Source: an uncultured Idiomarina sp. (GTDB taxonomy: Bacteria > Pseudomonadota > Gammaproteobacteria > Enterobacterales > Alteromonadaceae). Taken from it: 64,000 bases of DNA. Below are positions 41,563-51,700 of the stretch, one piece after another (position 1 is the first letter of the stretch; each line of letters starts with the position of its first letter). The notes below the pieces were generated by a model, which was not told where the DNA came from, searched no databases, and saw nothing but the letters and a program-made list of their open reading frames with translations. A program made the position numbers and the translations under genes. The stretch spans positions 1 through 64,000 of the forward strand of contig CAMPHF010000011.1 in the NCBI GenBank assembly GCA_946885915.1. Reading direction: 5' to 3'.

Positions 41563-41710
41563 GCGAAAAACCTTTGGTTGAAAAACATATGATAGCGCAC
41601 AATATACAGCCTGAATTGGCTTGCGTCAGCATCAATCAGCGCTGAATTTACCGTAATAATCAGGTAAACTTGCAAACAAGATGATGTACCGAACTCATAT
41701 AGGTTGACCG

Positions 41711-43111
41711 ATGTTTCAGAACTTATCCGATCGATTATCGCAAACGCTCCGCACTATCGGTGGCCGCGGACGTCTGACCGAAGACAATATTAAAGACACT
41801 TTGCGTGAAGTGCGAATGGCGCTGCTTGAAGCTGATGTTGCGTTACCGGTTGTTAAAGATTTTATCAGTAAGGTAAAAACTCGCGCGCTGGGTACTGAGG
41901 TAAACAAAAGCCTCACCCCAGGACAGGTGTTTGTAAAAATCGTGCAGTCTGAGTTGGAACAGGCAATGGGTGAGGCGAATGTGCCGCTCAACCTGAGTGC
42001 TCAGCCGCCTGCAGTCATCCTGATGGCCGGTTTGCAAGGTGCGGGTAAAACCACCAGTGTGGCCAAGCTTGCGCGACATTTGCGCGAACGCCAAAAAAAG
42101 AAAGTGATGGTGGTGAGTGCGGATATCTATCGGCCGGCGGCTATTAAGCAGTTAGAAACTTTAGCCAACGAAGTTGAGGTGGCGTTTTTTCCGTCAACCG
42201 TAGAGCAACAACCGGTTGCGATTGCGCAGGCCGCGATTGCGCAGGCGAAAAAGCAGTTCATTGATGTGATTTTGGTGGATACCGCCGGCCGTACCGCCAT
42301 TGATGCCGCTATGATGGCGGAAATCCAAGCGATACAAACGGCGATCAAACCGGTTGAAACCCTATTCGTGGTGGACGCGATGACCGGTCAGGATGCGGCG
42401 AACACCGCGCAAGCGTTTAACGAGGCGCTTACCCTGACCGGGGTGATTTTAACCAAGGTAGATGGTGATGCGCGCGGTGGTGCAGCTCTCTCTATTCGTC
42501 ATATTACCGGTAAACCCATTAAGTTTTTAGGGGTGGGCGAAAAAACTGAAGCCTTAGAACCTTTCCATCCTGATCGTTTAGCTTCGCGTATTCTCGGCAT
42601 GGGTGATGTGTTGTCACTGATTGACGACATCGAGAGTAAAGTCGACCGCGATAAAGCCGAAAAAGTCGCGCGCAAAGTCATGAAGGAAGGCAAGTTCGAT
42701 TTAGAAGACTTCCGCGACCAATTGGCGCAAATGCGCAATATGGGCGGCATGATGGGCTTGCTGGATAAGTTACCGGGAATGGGTAATATGGGCGATCAAA
42801 TTAAAGGTCAGATGGACGATAAAGTCACCATTCGCATGGAAGCCATCATTAATTCGATGACGGCTAAAGAGCGTTCTCACCCTGACCTTATTAAAGGTTC
42901 ACGGAAGCGCCGGATTGCCGCAGGTTCGGGCACTCAAGTGCAAGACGTGAACAAACTACTGAAGCAATTCATGCAGATGCAAAAAATGATGAAGAAAATG
43001 AAGGGTGGCGGCATGGCTAAAATGATGCGCTCACTCGGTGGTGGTAAAGGGGGCGGTATGGGCGGTTTTGGTGGTGGAAAATTACCGCCTGGCATGTTCC
43101 CGCGCAAGTAA
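41711..43111 (+). CDS. ffh: Signal recognition particle protein Ffh
   Basis: A 466-residue SRP54 GTPase that, with 4.5S RNA, targets nascent membrane proteins to FtsY. An N-domain helical bundle is followed by G1 GLQGAGKTT (107-115), DTAGR and TKVDGDARGG. The methionine-rich M domain includes MRNMGGMMGLLDKLPGMGNMG and the SRP-RNA-binding GSRKRRIAAGSG. The glycine-rich tail GGGKGGGMGGFGGG is typical. Head of a conserved ffh-rpsP-rimM-trmD-rplS neighbourhood. Confidence 0.98.
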   Translation: MFQNLSDRLSQTLRTIGGRGRLTEDNIKDTLREVRMALLEADVALPVVKDFISKVKTRALGTEVNKSLTPGQVFVKIVQSELEQAMGEANVPLNLSAQPPAVILMAGLQGAGKTTSVAKLARHLRERQKKKVMVVSADIYRPAAIKQLETLANEVEVAFFPSTVEQQPVAIAQAAIAQAKKQFIDVILVDTAGRTAIDAAMMAEIQAIQTAIKPVETLFVVDAMTGQDAANTAQAFNEALTLTGVILTKVDGDARGGAALSIRHITGKPIKFLGVGEKTEALEPFHPDRLASRILGMGDVLSLIDDIESKVDRDKAEKVARKVMKEGKFDLEDFRDQLAQMRNMGGMMGLLDKLPGMGNMGDQIKGQMDDKVTIRMEAIINSMTAKERSHPDLIKGSRKRRIAAGSGTQVQDVNKLLKQFMQMQKMMKKMKGGGMAKMMRSLGGGKGGGMGGFGGGKLPPGMFPRK

Positions 43112-43131
43112 TAGCCGACCCCTTATAAAGC

Positions 43132-43159
43132 TTGCATTTGCAGGATAAATCAGTAGAAT
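43132..43159 (+). promoter_or_regulatory. Promoter for the rpsP operon
   Basis: TTGCAT (43132-43137) and TAGAAT (43154-43159, one mismatch to TATAAT) are separated by 16 bases. Transcription should start near 43166, at the base of the hairpin described next. Confidence 0.6.
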
Positions 43160-43165
43160 TGTCGC

Positions 43166-43185
43166 GCTCCGATTTAGGTCGGAGC
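43166..43185 (+). promoter_or_regulatory. 5'-terminal leader hairpin of rpsP mRNA
   Basis: Perfect 7-bp inverted repeat GCTCCGA/TCGGAGC (43166-43172 and 43179-43185) with a 6-base loop. It falls at the predicted 5' end of the rpsP transcript and is not followed by a T tract, so a terminator is unlikely. Such a structure could protect the mRNA end or regulate the operon. Confidence 0.5.
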
Positions 43186-43228
43186 ACATTTATTTACTTT
43201 ACATCACAAAACTGTATCGAGGAACGTA

Positions 43229-43477
43229 ATGGTAACCATTCGTTTACAACGTGGTGGCGCGAAAAAACGCCCCTTCTACCAAATGGTAGTGACTGACAGT
43301 CGCAATGCCCGCGACGGTCGCTTCATTGAAAACGTCGGCTTTTTTAACCCAGTCGCACGTGGTCAAGAAGAAAAAATTCGCATCGATTTAGAGCGTGTTG
43401 ATCATTGGATCGGCAACGGCGCTTCTTTGTCTGAGCGTGTTGCGAAGCTTGTTAAAGAAGCTCGTAAAGCGGCGTAA
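43229..43477 (+). CDS. rpsP: 30S ribosomal protein S16
   Basis: An 82-residue S16 with the family start [18 protein letters not shown] and [12 protein letters not shown]. It binds 16S rRNA early in assembly. GAGGAACGTA precedes the ATG. It is followed by rimM two bases on and is the first gene of the classical rpsP-rimM-trmD-rplS operon. Confidence 0.98.
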   Translation: MVTIRLQRGGAKKRPFYQMVVTDSRNARDGRFIENVGFFNPVARGQEEKIRIDLERVDHWIGNGASLSERVAKLVKEARKAA

Positions 43478-43479
43478 GT

Positions 43480-44013
43480 ATGATGGAGCAAACCGAAGAT
43501 AAAGTCGTATTAGGTACGTTAGGTGCGGTTTACGGCGTCAAAGGTTGGCTCAAAATTCAATCTTACACCGAAATAGATGAAGCCATTTTTGATTACAGCC
43601 CTTGGCTTATCAAGCAACAAGGTGAATGGCGAGAAGTTCAAGTCGCGGAATGGCGGCGACATAATAAAGGACTGATTGCTCGCTTAGCGCAAGTAAATGA
43701 CCGAGACCAAGCAGCAGTGTTTACGGGTCTCGAGATTGGTGTCGAAGCAGATACCTTGCCTAAGCTCGCCGATGACGAATTTTATTGGCGCGACCTGATT
43801 GGGATGGCAGTGGTAAATACCGACGGCTATCACATGGGGGTTGTTGACCAGCTCATGGCCACCGCATCTAATGATGTGATGGTGGTAAAAGCAAACAATA
43901 ACGACGCGTTTGGTCGCCACGAACGGTTAATCCCGTTTATCCAAAGTCAGTATGTGACGGCGGTAGATAGTGCGACCCGACAGATAACAGTGGATTGGCC
44001 AGCGGACTTTTAA
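43480..44013 (+). CDS. rimM: 16S rRNA processing protein RimM
   Basis: A 177-residue assembly factor for the 30S head. The N-terminal domain has [20 protein letters not shown], the PRC-barrel domain starts near [13 protein letters not shown], and [10 protein letters not shown] lies near the end. It binds S19 and the 16S 3' domain. The stop overlaps the trmD start by one base (TAATG). Confidence 0.97.
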   Translation: MMEQTEDKVVLGTLGAVYGVKGWLKIQSYTEIDEAIFDYSPWLIKQQGEWREVQVAEWRRHNKGLIARLAQVNDRDQAAVFTGLEIGVEADTLPKLADDEFYWRDLIGMAVVNTDGYHMGVVDQLMATASNDVMVVKANNNDAFGRHERLIPFIQSQYVTAVDSATRQITVDWPADF

Positions 44014-44786
44014 TGACAGCGATAAAACAGATTAGGGCAATAACCTTATTCCCCGAAATGTTCGCGGCATTAACTGACCAAGGTGTCACTGGGCGGGCAA
44101 TACGTGACGGAATCATCGATTTCGGAACCATTAACCCGCGCGAGTTCACGCATGATCGTCATCGTACTGTGGATGATCGCCCTTATGGCGGTGGCCCCGG
44201 GATGTTGATGATGGTGCAGCCGCTCACCGATGCAATTGCAGCGGCGCGGCAGCAACTCGATGGTCCGGCGCAGGTTATTTATTTGTCACCGCAAGGCCGT
44301 AAGCTTGATCATGCCGGAGTGCAAGAACTGGCTCAGCATGATCGACTGGTATTGATTGCCGGTCGCTATGAAGGCATTGATGAGCGTGTTATTGCGCAAC
44401 ATGTTGATGCAGAATGGTCGATTGGTGATTACGTGTTGAGTGGGGGAGAACTCCCTGCGATGGTGGTCATAGACGCAGTTGCACGCTTAGTGCCCGGCGT
44501 TCTGGGTCATCAAGATTCAGCGCAAGCTGACTCTTTTGCGCAAGGGTTACTCGATTGCCCACATTACACGCGTCCAGAAGTGTTAGATGGTGAAGCGGTA
44601 CCGCCAGTATTATTAAGCGGAAACCATGAACAAATACGCCGGTGGCGGTTGCAGCAAGCGCTAGGTAGAACTTGGTTGCGACGTCCCGAACTGTTAAATG
44701 ACCTAGCTCTGACCGACGAGCAGTTAGATTTGTTAAAAGCCTTTCAGGTGGCTCATGAAACTAACGCGAAACGTTCGGGCGGTTAA
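44013..44786 (+). CDS. trmD: tRNA (guanine(37)-N1)-methyltransferase
   Basis: A 257-residue SPOUT methyltransferase. [30 protein letters not shown] and [16 protein letters not shown] form the trefoil-knot SAM site, and Asp in [10 protein letters not shown] is catalytic. It makes m1G37 to keep the reading frame. The ATG at 44013 lies on the rimM stop; a TTG at 43995 inside rimM is rejected. Confidence 0.97.
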   Translation: MTAIKQIRAITLFPEMFAALTDQGVTGRAIRDGIIDFGTINPREFTHDRHRTVDDRPYGGGPGMLMMVQPLTDAIAAARQQLDGPAQVIYLSPQGRKLDHAGVQELAQHDRLVLIAGRYEGIDERVIAQHVDAEWSIGDYVLSGGELPAMVVIDAVARLVPGVLGHQDSAQADSFAQGLLDCPHYTRPEVLDGEAVPPVLLSGNHEQIRRWRLQQALGRTWLRRPELLNDLALTDEQLDLLKAFQVAHETNAKRSGG

Positions 44787-44807
44787 TTCTAGGAAAGTGA
44801 GGCTAAT

Positions 44808-45167
44808 ATGGCAAAAGTAAGTCACAATTTGATCAAAGCGATCGAAGACGAGCAAATGAAGAAAGATCTTCCGGACTACGCGCCGGGCGATACAGTTGTG
44901 GTAAATGTAAAGGTTATCGAAGGTAACCGTGAGCGCGTTCAGGCATTTGAAGGCGTGGTTATCGCTAAGCGTAATCGTGGTTTGCATTCAGCATTCACGG
45001 TTCGTAAAGTGTCTAATGGTGAAGGTGTTGAGCGTACTTTCCAAGCGCACAGCCCAATCATTGATAGCATCGTTGTGAAACGTAAAGGTGCGGTTCGCCG
45101 TGCGAAACTTTACTACTTGCGCGAGCGTTCAGGTAAGTCTGCACGTATCCGTGAGAAGTTATCTTAA
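44808..45167 (+). CDS. rplS: 50S ribosomal protein L19
   Basis: A 119-residue L19 with [36 protein letters not shown] and [17 protein letters not shown], then [17 protein letters not shown]. It lies at the 30S-50S interface. It ends the rpsP operon, 21 bases after trmD and followed by a palindromic terminator. Confidence 0.98.
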   Translation: MAKVSHNLIKAIEDEQMKKDLPDYAPGDTVVVNVKVIEGNRERVQAFEGVVIAKRNRGLHSAFTVRKVSNGEGVERTFQAHSPIIDSIVVKRKGAVRRAKLYYLRERSGKSARIREKLS

Positions 45168-45192
45168 CGATTGTTGGGTAACCAATGACACG

Positions 45193-45220
45193 AAAAAGGC
45201 TCGCAATTGCGAGCCTTTTT
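45193..45220 (+). terminator. Palindromic terminator after rplS
   Basis: A perfect 28-bp palindrome (AAAAAGGCTCGCAA and its complement) with five A before and five T after the GC-rich stem. It ends the rpsP operon and could terminate from either side. Confidence 0.92.
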
Positions 45221-45257
45221 GTTGTGTCGGCGCCGCTTCCTCTGGCATCATGCACTG

Positions 45258-45860
45258 ATGCAACATGATTTTATTCAAGCGCTCGACCATGCTATCGAGA
45301 CCGAACTATTAGCAGCCAGTGACTCACTGAATGAGCATCAGCTTATTGTGGCGTTGCAGGCGAAACCTTATGAATTGCTCGAAGCAAATGCACTCACCGA
45401 CACGCTAAGGTTATTTCAAACGCACTTTATTGTGTTTAACGCGCTCTATCGATTACGTAATCGCTGGCGCCAAGCGCAATTGTTCGAGTTAGATATTCAC
45501 ACCTTAAAAATAGCAGTGAAGCCATACGAGCCTGCCGATTCCGGACTAGATGCAATGGACCCGCTGGCAGCCTATTATCTTGATTGGGCCCATTTCGAAC
45601 AAACCAGAGCCGCCGATGTTGATGCGCTATTAGATGACTTTTGGCATGGCCGGCAAGTGGTAGTGGTCACGATGAATGATATCGATGACGCGGTGGCGAC
45701 CTTAGCACTCCCTGCTTGGCCTGTTTCGCCAGCTGAATTAAAACGAACTTATCGTCATTGTATGCATCAACATCACCCAGACAAAGGTGGTTGTGTGCAG
45801 CAAGCACAGGCGATTAAGCAAGCATATCGAATTTTACAACAGCAGTTAGAGTATTCATGA
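45258..45860 (+). CDS. DnaJ-related co-chaperone-like protein
   Basis: A 200-residue protein. The N-terminal 130 residues match the DNAJ_related N-terminal domain pattern (LLAASDSLNEHQLIVAL, LFQTHFIVFNALYRLR). The C-terminal J-domain ends with HQHHPDKGG, so the HPD motif needed to stimulate Hsp70 is present. The J-domain is at the C-terminus, unlike DnaJ. The ATG at 45258 is chosen; the upstream reading (from 45207) lies in the terminator stem. tyrA starts within its last four bases. Confidence 0.85.
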   Translation: MQHDFIQALDHAIETELLAASDSLNEHQLIVALQAKPYELLEANALTDTLRLFQTHFIVFNALYRLRNRWRQAQLFELDIHTLKIAVKPYEPADSGLDAMDPLAAYYLDWAHFEQTRAADVDALLDDFWHGRQVVVVTMNDIDDAVATLALPAWPVSPAELKRTYRHCMHQHHPDKGGCVQQAQAIKQAYRILQQQLEYS

Positions 45861-47005
45861 GCACAGATAATCAGCAACAATTAGCGGCACTGCGAAGCCA
45901 GATTGATGGAGTTGATACCGAGCTGGTGCAACTGCTGGCGAAACGGCGTGAATTAACCACTCGCATTGGCGACATTAAGCAGCAACTTGGCGAACCATTG
46001 TATGTGCCTAGCCGTGAAGCGGCATTAATTGAGGCTCGACGTGAGCAGGCCAGCGCGTTGCAATTAAATCCTGATCTGATTGAAGATGTGTTGCGGCGTT
46101 TAATTCGCGAATCATATCGGAACCAAGAGCATCGCAGCGCCAAACAGTTTGGCGATGCAAGCCGACCCATTATTATCGTTGGCGGCGCTGGTCAATTGGG
46201 GCAATTGTTTGTGCGGTTGTTTCAAACCAGTGGCTATCAGGTGCAAGTGGTTGATAAAACATCATCCGAAGCGATTGCTTGGCAGCAGGCGCAATTAGTG
46301 CTTGTCAGCGTGCCGATTGCAGTGACTGAATCGGTGATCGCGAATTTACCGATCCTAGCGGACGACTGTGTACTAGCCGATGTGACCAGTATAAAAGCCG
46401 CGCCCTTGGCTGCGATGCTCAAGCAACATGGCGGTCCCGTGGTTGGTTTACACCCCATGTTTGGCCCCCAAGTTCCTAATTTAGCGAAGCAATTGGTGGT
46501 GGTCTGTGCGGGGCGCAAGGCTGAGCAGTATGGCTGGTTGTTACAGCAACTTGAAAATTGGGGCGCGGTGTTACAGGCAGTGCCGGCTGTGGAACACGAT
46601 GAGCGAATGGCATTTGTGCAGGTGTTACGGCATTTGAGTACTTTTGTTTATGGCGATCATTTGGCACAAGAAGGCATTAAAATTGATGAGTTATTAAGTG
46701 TCAGCTCGCCAATTTATCGACTTGAGCTGATGATGGTTGGCCGCTTATTTGCGCAAAACGCTAGTTTGTATGCGGATATTATTCTGGCAAACCCCACTAA
46801 TCTTGCCATGGTCAGTCGCTACTTGAAGCAGTTTCAGCAAGTGCTGAAGGGGCTGCAAGCCGGTGACAGAGAGGGCTTCATTAAACGTTTTGAGGCGTTG
46901 CAGCAATTCTTTGGTCACCACGGGCAGCAATTTCTGCGTGAAAGCCAACAGTTGCTACAAACCGCCGATGACTTACGGCAGCCAACGTTGCAGCAGCGCC
47001 TCTAA
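45857..47005 (+). CDS. tyrA: Bifunctional chorismate mutase / prephenate dehydrogenase
   Basis: A 382-residue fusion. The N-terminal AroQ chorismate mutase (about 6-90) shows LRSQIDGVDTELVQLLAKRREL and VPSREAALIEARREQA. The Rossmann prephenate dehydrogenase follows with IIIVGGAGQLGQLF, and VGLHPMFGP holds the catalytic His region. It makes 4-hydroxyphenylpyruvate for tyrosine. The start overlaps the J-domain gene (ATGA). The last 33 bases overlap the converging receiver gene. Confidence 0.97.
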   Translation: MSTDNQQQLAALRSQIDGVDTELVQLLAKRRELTTRIGDIKQQLGEPLYVPSREAALIEARREQASALQLNPDLIEDVLRRLIRESYRNQEHRSAKQFGDASRPIIIVGGAGQLGQLFVRLFQTSGYQVQVVDKTSSEAIAWQQAQLVLVSVPIAVTESVIANLPILADDCVLADVTSIKAAPLAAMLKQHGGPVVGLHPMFGPQVPNLAKQLVVVCAGRKAEQYGWLLQQLENWGAVLQAVPAVEHDERMAFVQVLRHLSTFVYGDHLAQEGIKIDELLSVSSPIYRLELMMVGRLFAQNASLYADIILANPTNLAMVSRYLKQFQQVLKGLQAGDREGFIKRFEALQQFFGHHGQQFLRESQQLLQTADDLRQPTLQQRL

Positions 47006-47329
47006 CGCATCTGGTGCTAATGGTTTGTGTAAGGTGGCCACCATACCGGCGGCGGCGCATGCTTCGAGTTCCGCTGCGCTGTTGTGTCCGGTAACCGCAA
47101 TAATAGGCGCTCGACAGCTTTGCTCGCGTAAGCGATTGGCGACCTGGGCCCCGGTCATATCCGGCATCTCATAGTCGAGTAAAATCAAATCAAAAGCACC
47201 TGCAGCGCAAGCGTCGATAGCCGCTTGGCCATTCATGACGGTGGTTACCTGCAACCCATCGCGTTGCAACATCGCTTTCATTATTTCGAGACTGATGAAG
47301 TCATCATCAGCAACTAATACATTCGCCAT
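46973..47329 (-). CDS. Single-domain response regulator (REC only)
   Basis: A 118-residue stand-alone CheY-like receiver. The acidic pair is Asp9/Asp10, the phosphoacceptor Asp52 (LILLDYEMPDMTG), with Thr80 and Lys102 (LHKPLAP) also in place, so it should be phosphorylatable. No output domain and no kinase is adjacent. It may receive phosphate from a hybrid kinase or HPt elsewhere, such as that at 34.3-36.9 kb, but no evidence ties them. The 3' end overlaps tyrA by 33 bases. Confidence 0.9.
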   Translation of the reverse strand: MANVLVADDDFISLEIMKAMLQRDGLQVTTVMNGQAAIDACAAGAFDLILLDYEMPDMTGAQVANRLREQSCRAPIIAVTGHNSAAELEACAAAGMVATLHKPLAPDALEALLQRWLP

Positions 47330-47397
47330 CGACTAGTTTCCTCGCTACTATAAACGACAATGTAGCATATTGAAGACAGAACAACAGGGTGATCCTC

Positions 47398-48048
47398 ATG
47401 CAGCAGCGGCCAAAAATTTGGGATGGCTTTATCCGGCTTTTTCATTGGAGTTTAGTTGGCCTGATTGCGGGCATGTGGTGGACTGCGGAAGAGGGGCATT
47501 TAGATTGGCACTTGCGCCTTGGATTAGTGCTGCTTGGCTTGCTTGCCACTCGGATCTTATGGGGGGGTTGGGGCAGCGAATCCGCTCGCTTCGCGCGATT
47601 TCTAAAAGCTCCCCAGCAAGCTTGGCTACATTTGCGGGAACTGTTGCGTGGGCGACCGACTCCAGCGACTAGTCACAATGCTGCGGGCGGTTGGTTTGTC
47701 ATGGTGTTACTCACGCTATTACTCACCCAAGGCGTCACAGGTTTGTTCGCGACTGATGATATTTTCTTCGACGGACCTTTGCATGATGTCGTGAGCAGCG
47801 ACGTAAGCGAGGTTTTGACTGATATCCATAAGACCTTGATCGAGGTGATTTGGATCGCCATTGCCGTTCATATTGTGGCTATTTTGCTCTATAAATGGCG
47901 CGGTCGCCCGCTCACGCAAGCGATGCTAAGTGGGAAGCGTCGTGAAGCTCTACAAGCCAACGAAGAGGCGCCGAAATTGGTGCACGGAGGGTGGGGAATC
48001 GGTTTAAGTGTGCTGATTATTTTGCTGTTGTATTGGTGGTTAGCATAA
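47398..48048 (+). CDS. Cytochrome b561-like (hydrogenase b-type) membrane protein
   Basis: A 216-residue membrane protein with four main helices plus a final C-terminal helix (about 194-216). Candidate haem ligands are His in IRLFHWSLVG, DWHLRLG, DIHKTLIEV and AVHIVAILLY. It belongs to the cytochrome b/b6 domain group that passes electrons between quinol and a periplasmic partner. ATG at 47398 is preferred to GTG at 47389 since AGGG lies eight bases before it. It faces a cytochrome c'-like gene, a plausible partner. Confidence 0.85.
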   Translation: MQQRPKIWDGFIRLFHWSLVGLIAGMWWTAEEGHLDWHLRLGLVLLGLLATRILWGGWGSESARFARFLKAPQQAWLHLRELLRGRPTPATSHNAAGGWFVMVLLTLLLTQGVTGLFATDDIFFDGPLHDVVSSDVSEVLTDIHKTLIEVIWIAIAVHIVAILLYKWRGRPLTQAMLSGKRREALQANEEAPKLVHGGWGIGLSVLIILLLYWWLA

Positions 48049-48071
48049 CCACTGAATCGGTGTTTTAAGGT

Positions 48072-48108
48072 ATGCCGCCGCGACAACTGCCGCGGCGGCG
48101 TATTTTTT
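48072..48108 (+). terminator. Terminator after the cytochrome b gene
   Basis: GC-rich stem GCCGCCGCG/CGCGGCGGC (48074-48082 and 48091-48099) with an 8-base loop, followed by GTATTTTTT. On the minus strand the A-rich flank is weaker, and a separate A/T-rich repeat GCAAAA/TTTTGC lies at 48113-48128. Confidence 0.85.
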
Positions 48109-48128
48109 AACGCAAAAACGAGTTTTGC

Positions 48129-48605
48129 TTAGTCTTTATAATTGTCGTGACAGCCTTTACAGGTCATGGCGACTTCGCGGAACGCACCACTAATTGCATC
48201 ACGATCACCGCTAGCAGCAACTTCAGCCAGTGCGGCAGTTCTGGTTCCTAAGGCATCAGCTCGCGCTTGGAAATCTTCCCAATTGTCCCAAATCTCAGGT
48301 AATGCATCGCTGTTATTGCCGGGCATCGCACCCTCAACGCTGAAGGCTGGCCAAGGAATAGTGGCCAATTTTGCGGTATCTGCGGCCCGCGCGGCAAATA
48401 CTTCGGCATCATACTCGCGATCGCCTTTGAGCATATCGCCCATTACCGAGAAATTATTCGCCATCAACGACAATGCATGTTGCCGATAAGTCACTGCGTC
48501 CTCTGCTTCATAAAAAGCATTGGCTGATACTAAAGAGGTAGACAAAGCGGTTGCCATCAGCACCGCTAAGCCGCCTCGACGGAATAGTTGTAGTGAGCGA
48601 GCCAT
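48129..48605 (-). CDS. Cytochrome c' (class II cytochrome c)
   Basis: A 158-residue exported monohaem cytochrome. A signal peptide with Arg-Arg and hydrophobic core ends around SANA (near 28-31). The mature part is a predicted four-helix bundle with AEDAVTYRQHALSLMANNF, and the haem site CKGCH lies near the C-terminus, as in cytochromes c'. These bind NO or CO, or act in electron transfer. ATG at 48605 has GGAG upstream; a longer in-frame reading (from 48671) is rejected since its added residues are polar and precede the signal peptide. Confidence 0.88.
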   Translation of the reverse strand: MARSLQLFRRGGLAVLMATALSTSLVSANAFYEAEDAVTYRQHALSLMANNFSVMGDMLKGDREYDAEVFAARAADTAKLATIPWPAFSVEGAMPGNNSDALPEIWDNWEDFQARADALGTRTAALAEVAASGDRDAISGAFREVAMTCKGCHDNYKD

Positions 48606-48793
48606 CTGGTTATTCTCCTTGAAGTTTAATGTTATATTGTTTGGTTTTACCTTGGTGATTGAACGTTGCAATCATACACTTCATCGGTTCACCCGTTGCG
48701 GCGGACAATCGTCTGGGTTTAGTTTACAACGGTATTCTAATAATAGTGTTAAATCATACATCCAGATCTTCTCGTTAACGAAAGGGGACGTCA

Positions 48794-51700
48794 ATGAACA
48801 TCCGTCAGCAGTTAAGTGGCGTGAGCGCTGCGGTCTTGACCGCGTTGGCTCTGGTGCCGGCAGTCCATGCCGACCAGACCACACGTGTGCAAGGTATTCA
48901 CCAGCATACGCCCAGTCTCATTGCGCTGCAAAATGCCACCATTATTACCGAACCCGGCAAGCGCTTTGAAAATGCCACCTTGGTCATTGAGCATGGCAAG
49001 GTGCGTGCGATTAATGCGAACAATCAAGCACCTGAGGGTGCCCGCGTCATCGACGTCACCGGCCACATAATTTATCCGGGCTTTATCGACGCATATAGTA
49101 GTTATGGTGTGCCTAAGCCAGAACAGGGCTTACGTGGCTATCGGACTGAACCGCCACAGTACTCCAACGAACGAGAAGGCGGTAACGCCGCTAACGATGC
49201 TATTCACGCCCAGCTGCGCTGGATTGATAGTTTCAGCCCTGATCAAAGCGCTGCAAAAGGCCTGATTGAACAAGGTTTTACAGCCGTTCAGACGGCTCGC
49301 CTGGATGGTATTTTTCAAGGTCAGGCAGCGGTAGTATCGCTCGCCGATAAAATTGCCAATGAGCTCGTGTACAACCCGTCTAGCTTACAGTTTGGTTCAT
49401 TTGATAAAGGTAGCTCACGGCAGCAATACCCATCCTCACTGATGGGAAGTATCGCATTGGTTCGGCAAACCCTCTCTGATGCCGCGTGGTATGAACAAGC
49501 ACGAGGTAAAACCGCCATTAGTGGTGAACCGGTGGAATATAATGCCGCGCTCGACGCCCTGACGACTATTGAACAACAAGGTATGTTGTTCGCTGCTGAG
49601 GATGAACTGAGTTTATTGCGCGCCGATCAGGTACTCGACGAATACAATGTGCGCAGCGTATTCCTTGGTTCAGGGTTCGAGTATGCGCGCGTAGAAGCAG
49701 TGAAAAATACTGGCTCAGCGCTCATTTTACCGCTCGATTTTCCGGCGGCCCCAGACGTGGCTGGTGTAGATGCTGAGTTGGACGTTGAATTGGCTGATTT
49801 GCGCCATTGGGAACGTGCGCCATCGAACCCCGCAACACTCGCGCAAGCAGGCGTTGATTTTGCGCTGACTACCGCGCAATTAGAGAAGCCGCAAGCGTTT
49901 TGGCCCAATTTACGCAAAGCCATTCAGCATGGTTTGAGTCAACAACAAGCTTTAGCTGCGCTTACCACTATTCCTGCCCAAATTGCTGGAGTAAGCGATA
50001 AAGTGGGTAAGCTACAGCCGGGCTACATGGCCGACTTTGTGATTGCCAAAGGTGATTTGTTTACTGATGGTGAGATCGCCGCGGTGTGGTTACAAGGCGA
50101 GGCGGTAGAGCTGAAACCGTTGCAACCTGCGCAATTAAGTGGAGAGTTTGAGCTTAATATTGCGAATCAAGCGTTACAACTGACGCTGGAAGCAGATTCA
50201 AAAGTAAGCGGTAGCATTAAGCAGGGCGACACCAGTCATTCGCTGCGCAACGCGACGCGCATGCAGGATCAGGTTGAATTCGTGGTCGATCTTGATATCG
50301 CAGGCTTAAGCGGTGCTTGGCGAGTCCGATTGGAACAGACTGCAGCGGCGCGCTTGCAAGGCGTTGCGGTAGGTCCTGATGGACGTGAACTGCCACTGCA
50401 GGCAACGCGAGTTGATGCGGCTACTGCGGCTGAGGTTGCGGATGAAGAAACCTCGCCTACTTATGTCAGTCAGCTTACCTTCCCGAATGTGGCTTATGGT
50501 CAGCCCGGCCTTCCGCAGCGGGAAAATATCCATATTAAAAACGCCACCGTGTGGACTGCCGACGAGCAGGGTATTTTGACCAATGCGGATATCATTATCC
50601 GTGACGGTGAATTTGACGAAATCGGACAGGATTTAGATACGCCGCGTGGCTTTACAGTGATCGATGCCGAAGGTAAACACGTGACCCCAGGCATTATTGA
50701 TGAGCACTCACACATCGCTATTTCGCAAGGTGTGAATGAGGGTTCCGAAGCTATTACTGCTGAAGTACATATTGGTGATGTGGTGAATCCAGACGATATT
50801 CATATCTATCGTTCGTTAGCCGGCGGCACCACTATGGCGCAATTACTCCACGGTTCAGCCAATCCGATTGGTGGACGCGCACAAGTCATCAAATTACGTT
50901 GGGGTGCAGATGCAGAACTGATGAAGTTTGATGCTGCCCCTGACAGCATTAAGTTTGCTTTGGGTGAAAACGTTAAGCAAAGTAACTGGGGCGACGATTA
51001 CACCGTGCGTTACCCGCAAACTAGAATGGGCGTTGAAACCATCATGCGTGATGGCTTTATTGCAGCGCGCGAGTATGCAGAAGCTAAGGCCGCTTATGAC
51101 GACTTAAGTCGTTCAGAGCGCGCCCGCACTGCACCGCCACGGCCTGATGAACGGTTGGATGTGCTGCTTGAAATTCTACGCAGCGAGCGCTTTGTGCATG
51201 CGCACTCCTACGTGCAATCAGAAATTCTGATGTTACTCCGATTAGCAGAAGAATTTGATTTTACCATTACGGCGTTTACCCACATTTTAGAGGGCTACAA
51301 GGTTGCCTCGGAAATGGCCAAGCATGGTGCGGGCGGCTCAACCTTCGCCGATTGGTGGGGCTTCAAGTTTGAAGTCTACGACGCGATTCCATTCAATGCT
51401 TGTTTGATGATGGAAAAAGGCGTGTTAACCAGTGTGAATTCCGATAGTAACGATTTACAGCGTCGCTTGAACACTGAGGCTGGTAAATCAGTACGTTACT
51501 GTGACATGGACCCCCACGAAGCGCTGAAGATGATCACCATTAATCCGGCTAAACAGCTAAAAGTTGAGCAGTATGTTGGTAGCATCACCGAAGGCAAACA
51601 CGCTGACTTCGTGATTTGGAATAACAACCCTCTAAGCGCCTATGCGCGAGTGGAGCAAACCTGGATCAATGCACGTAAGTTCTTTGATTACGAGGCTGAT

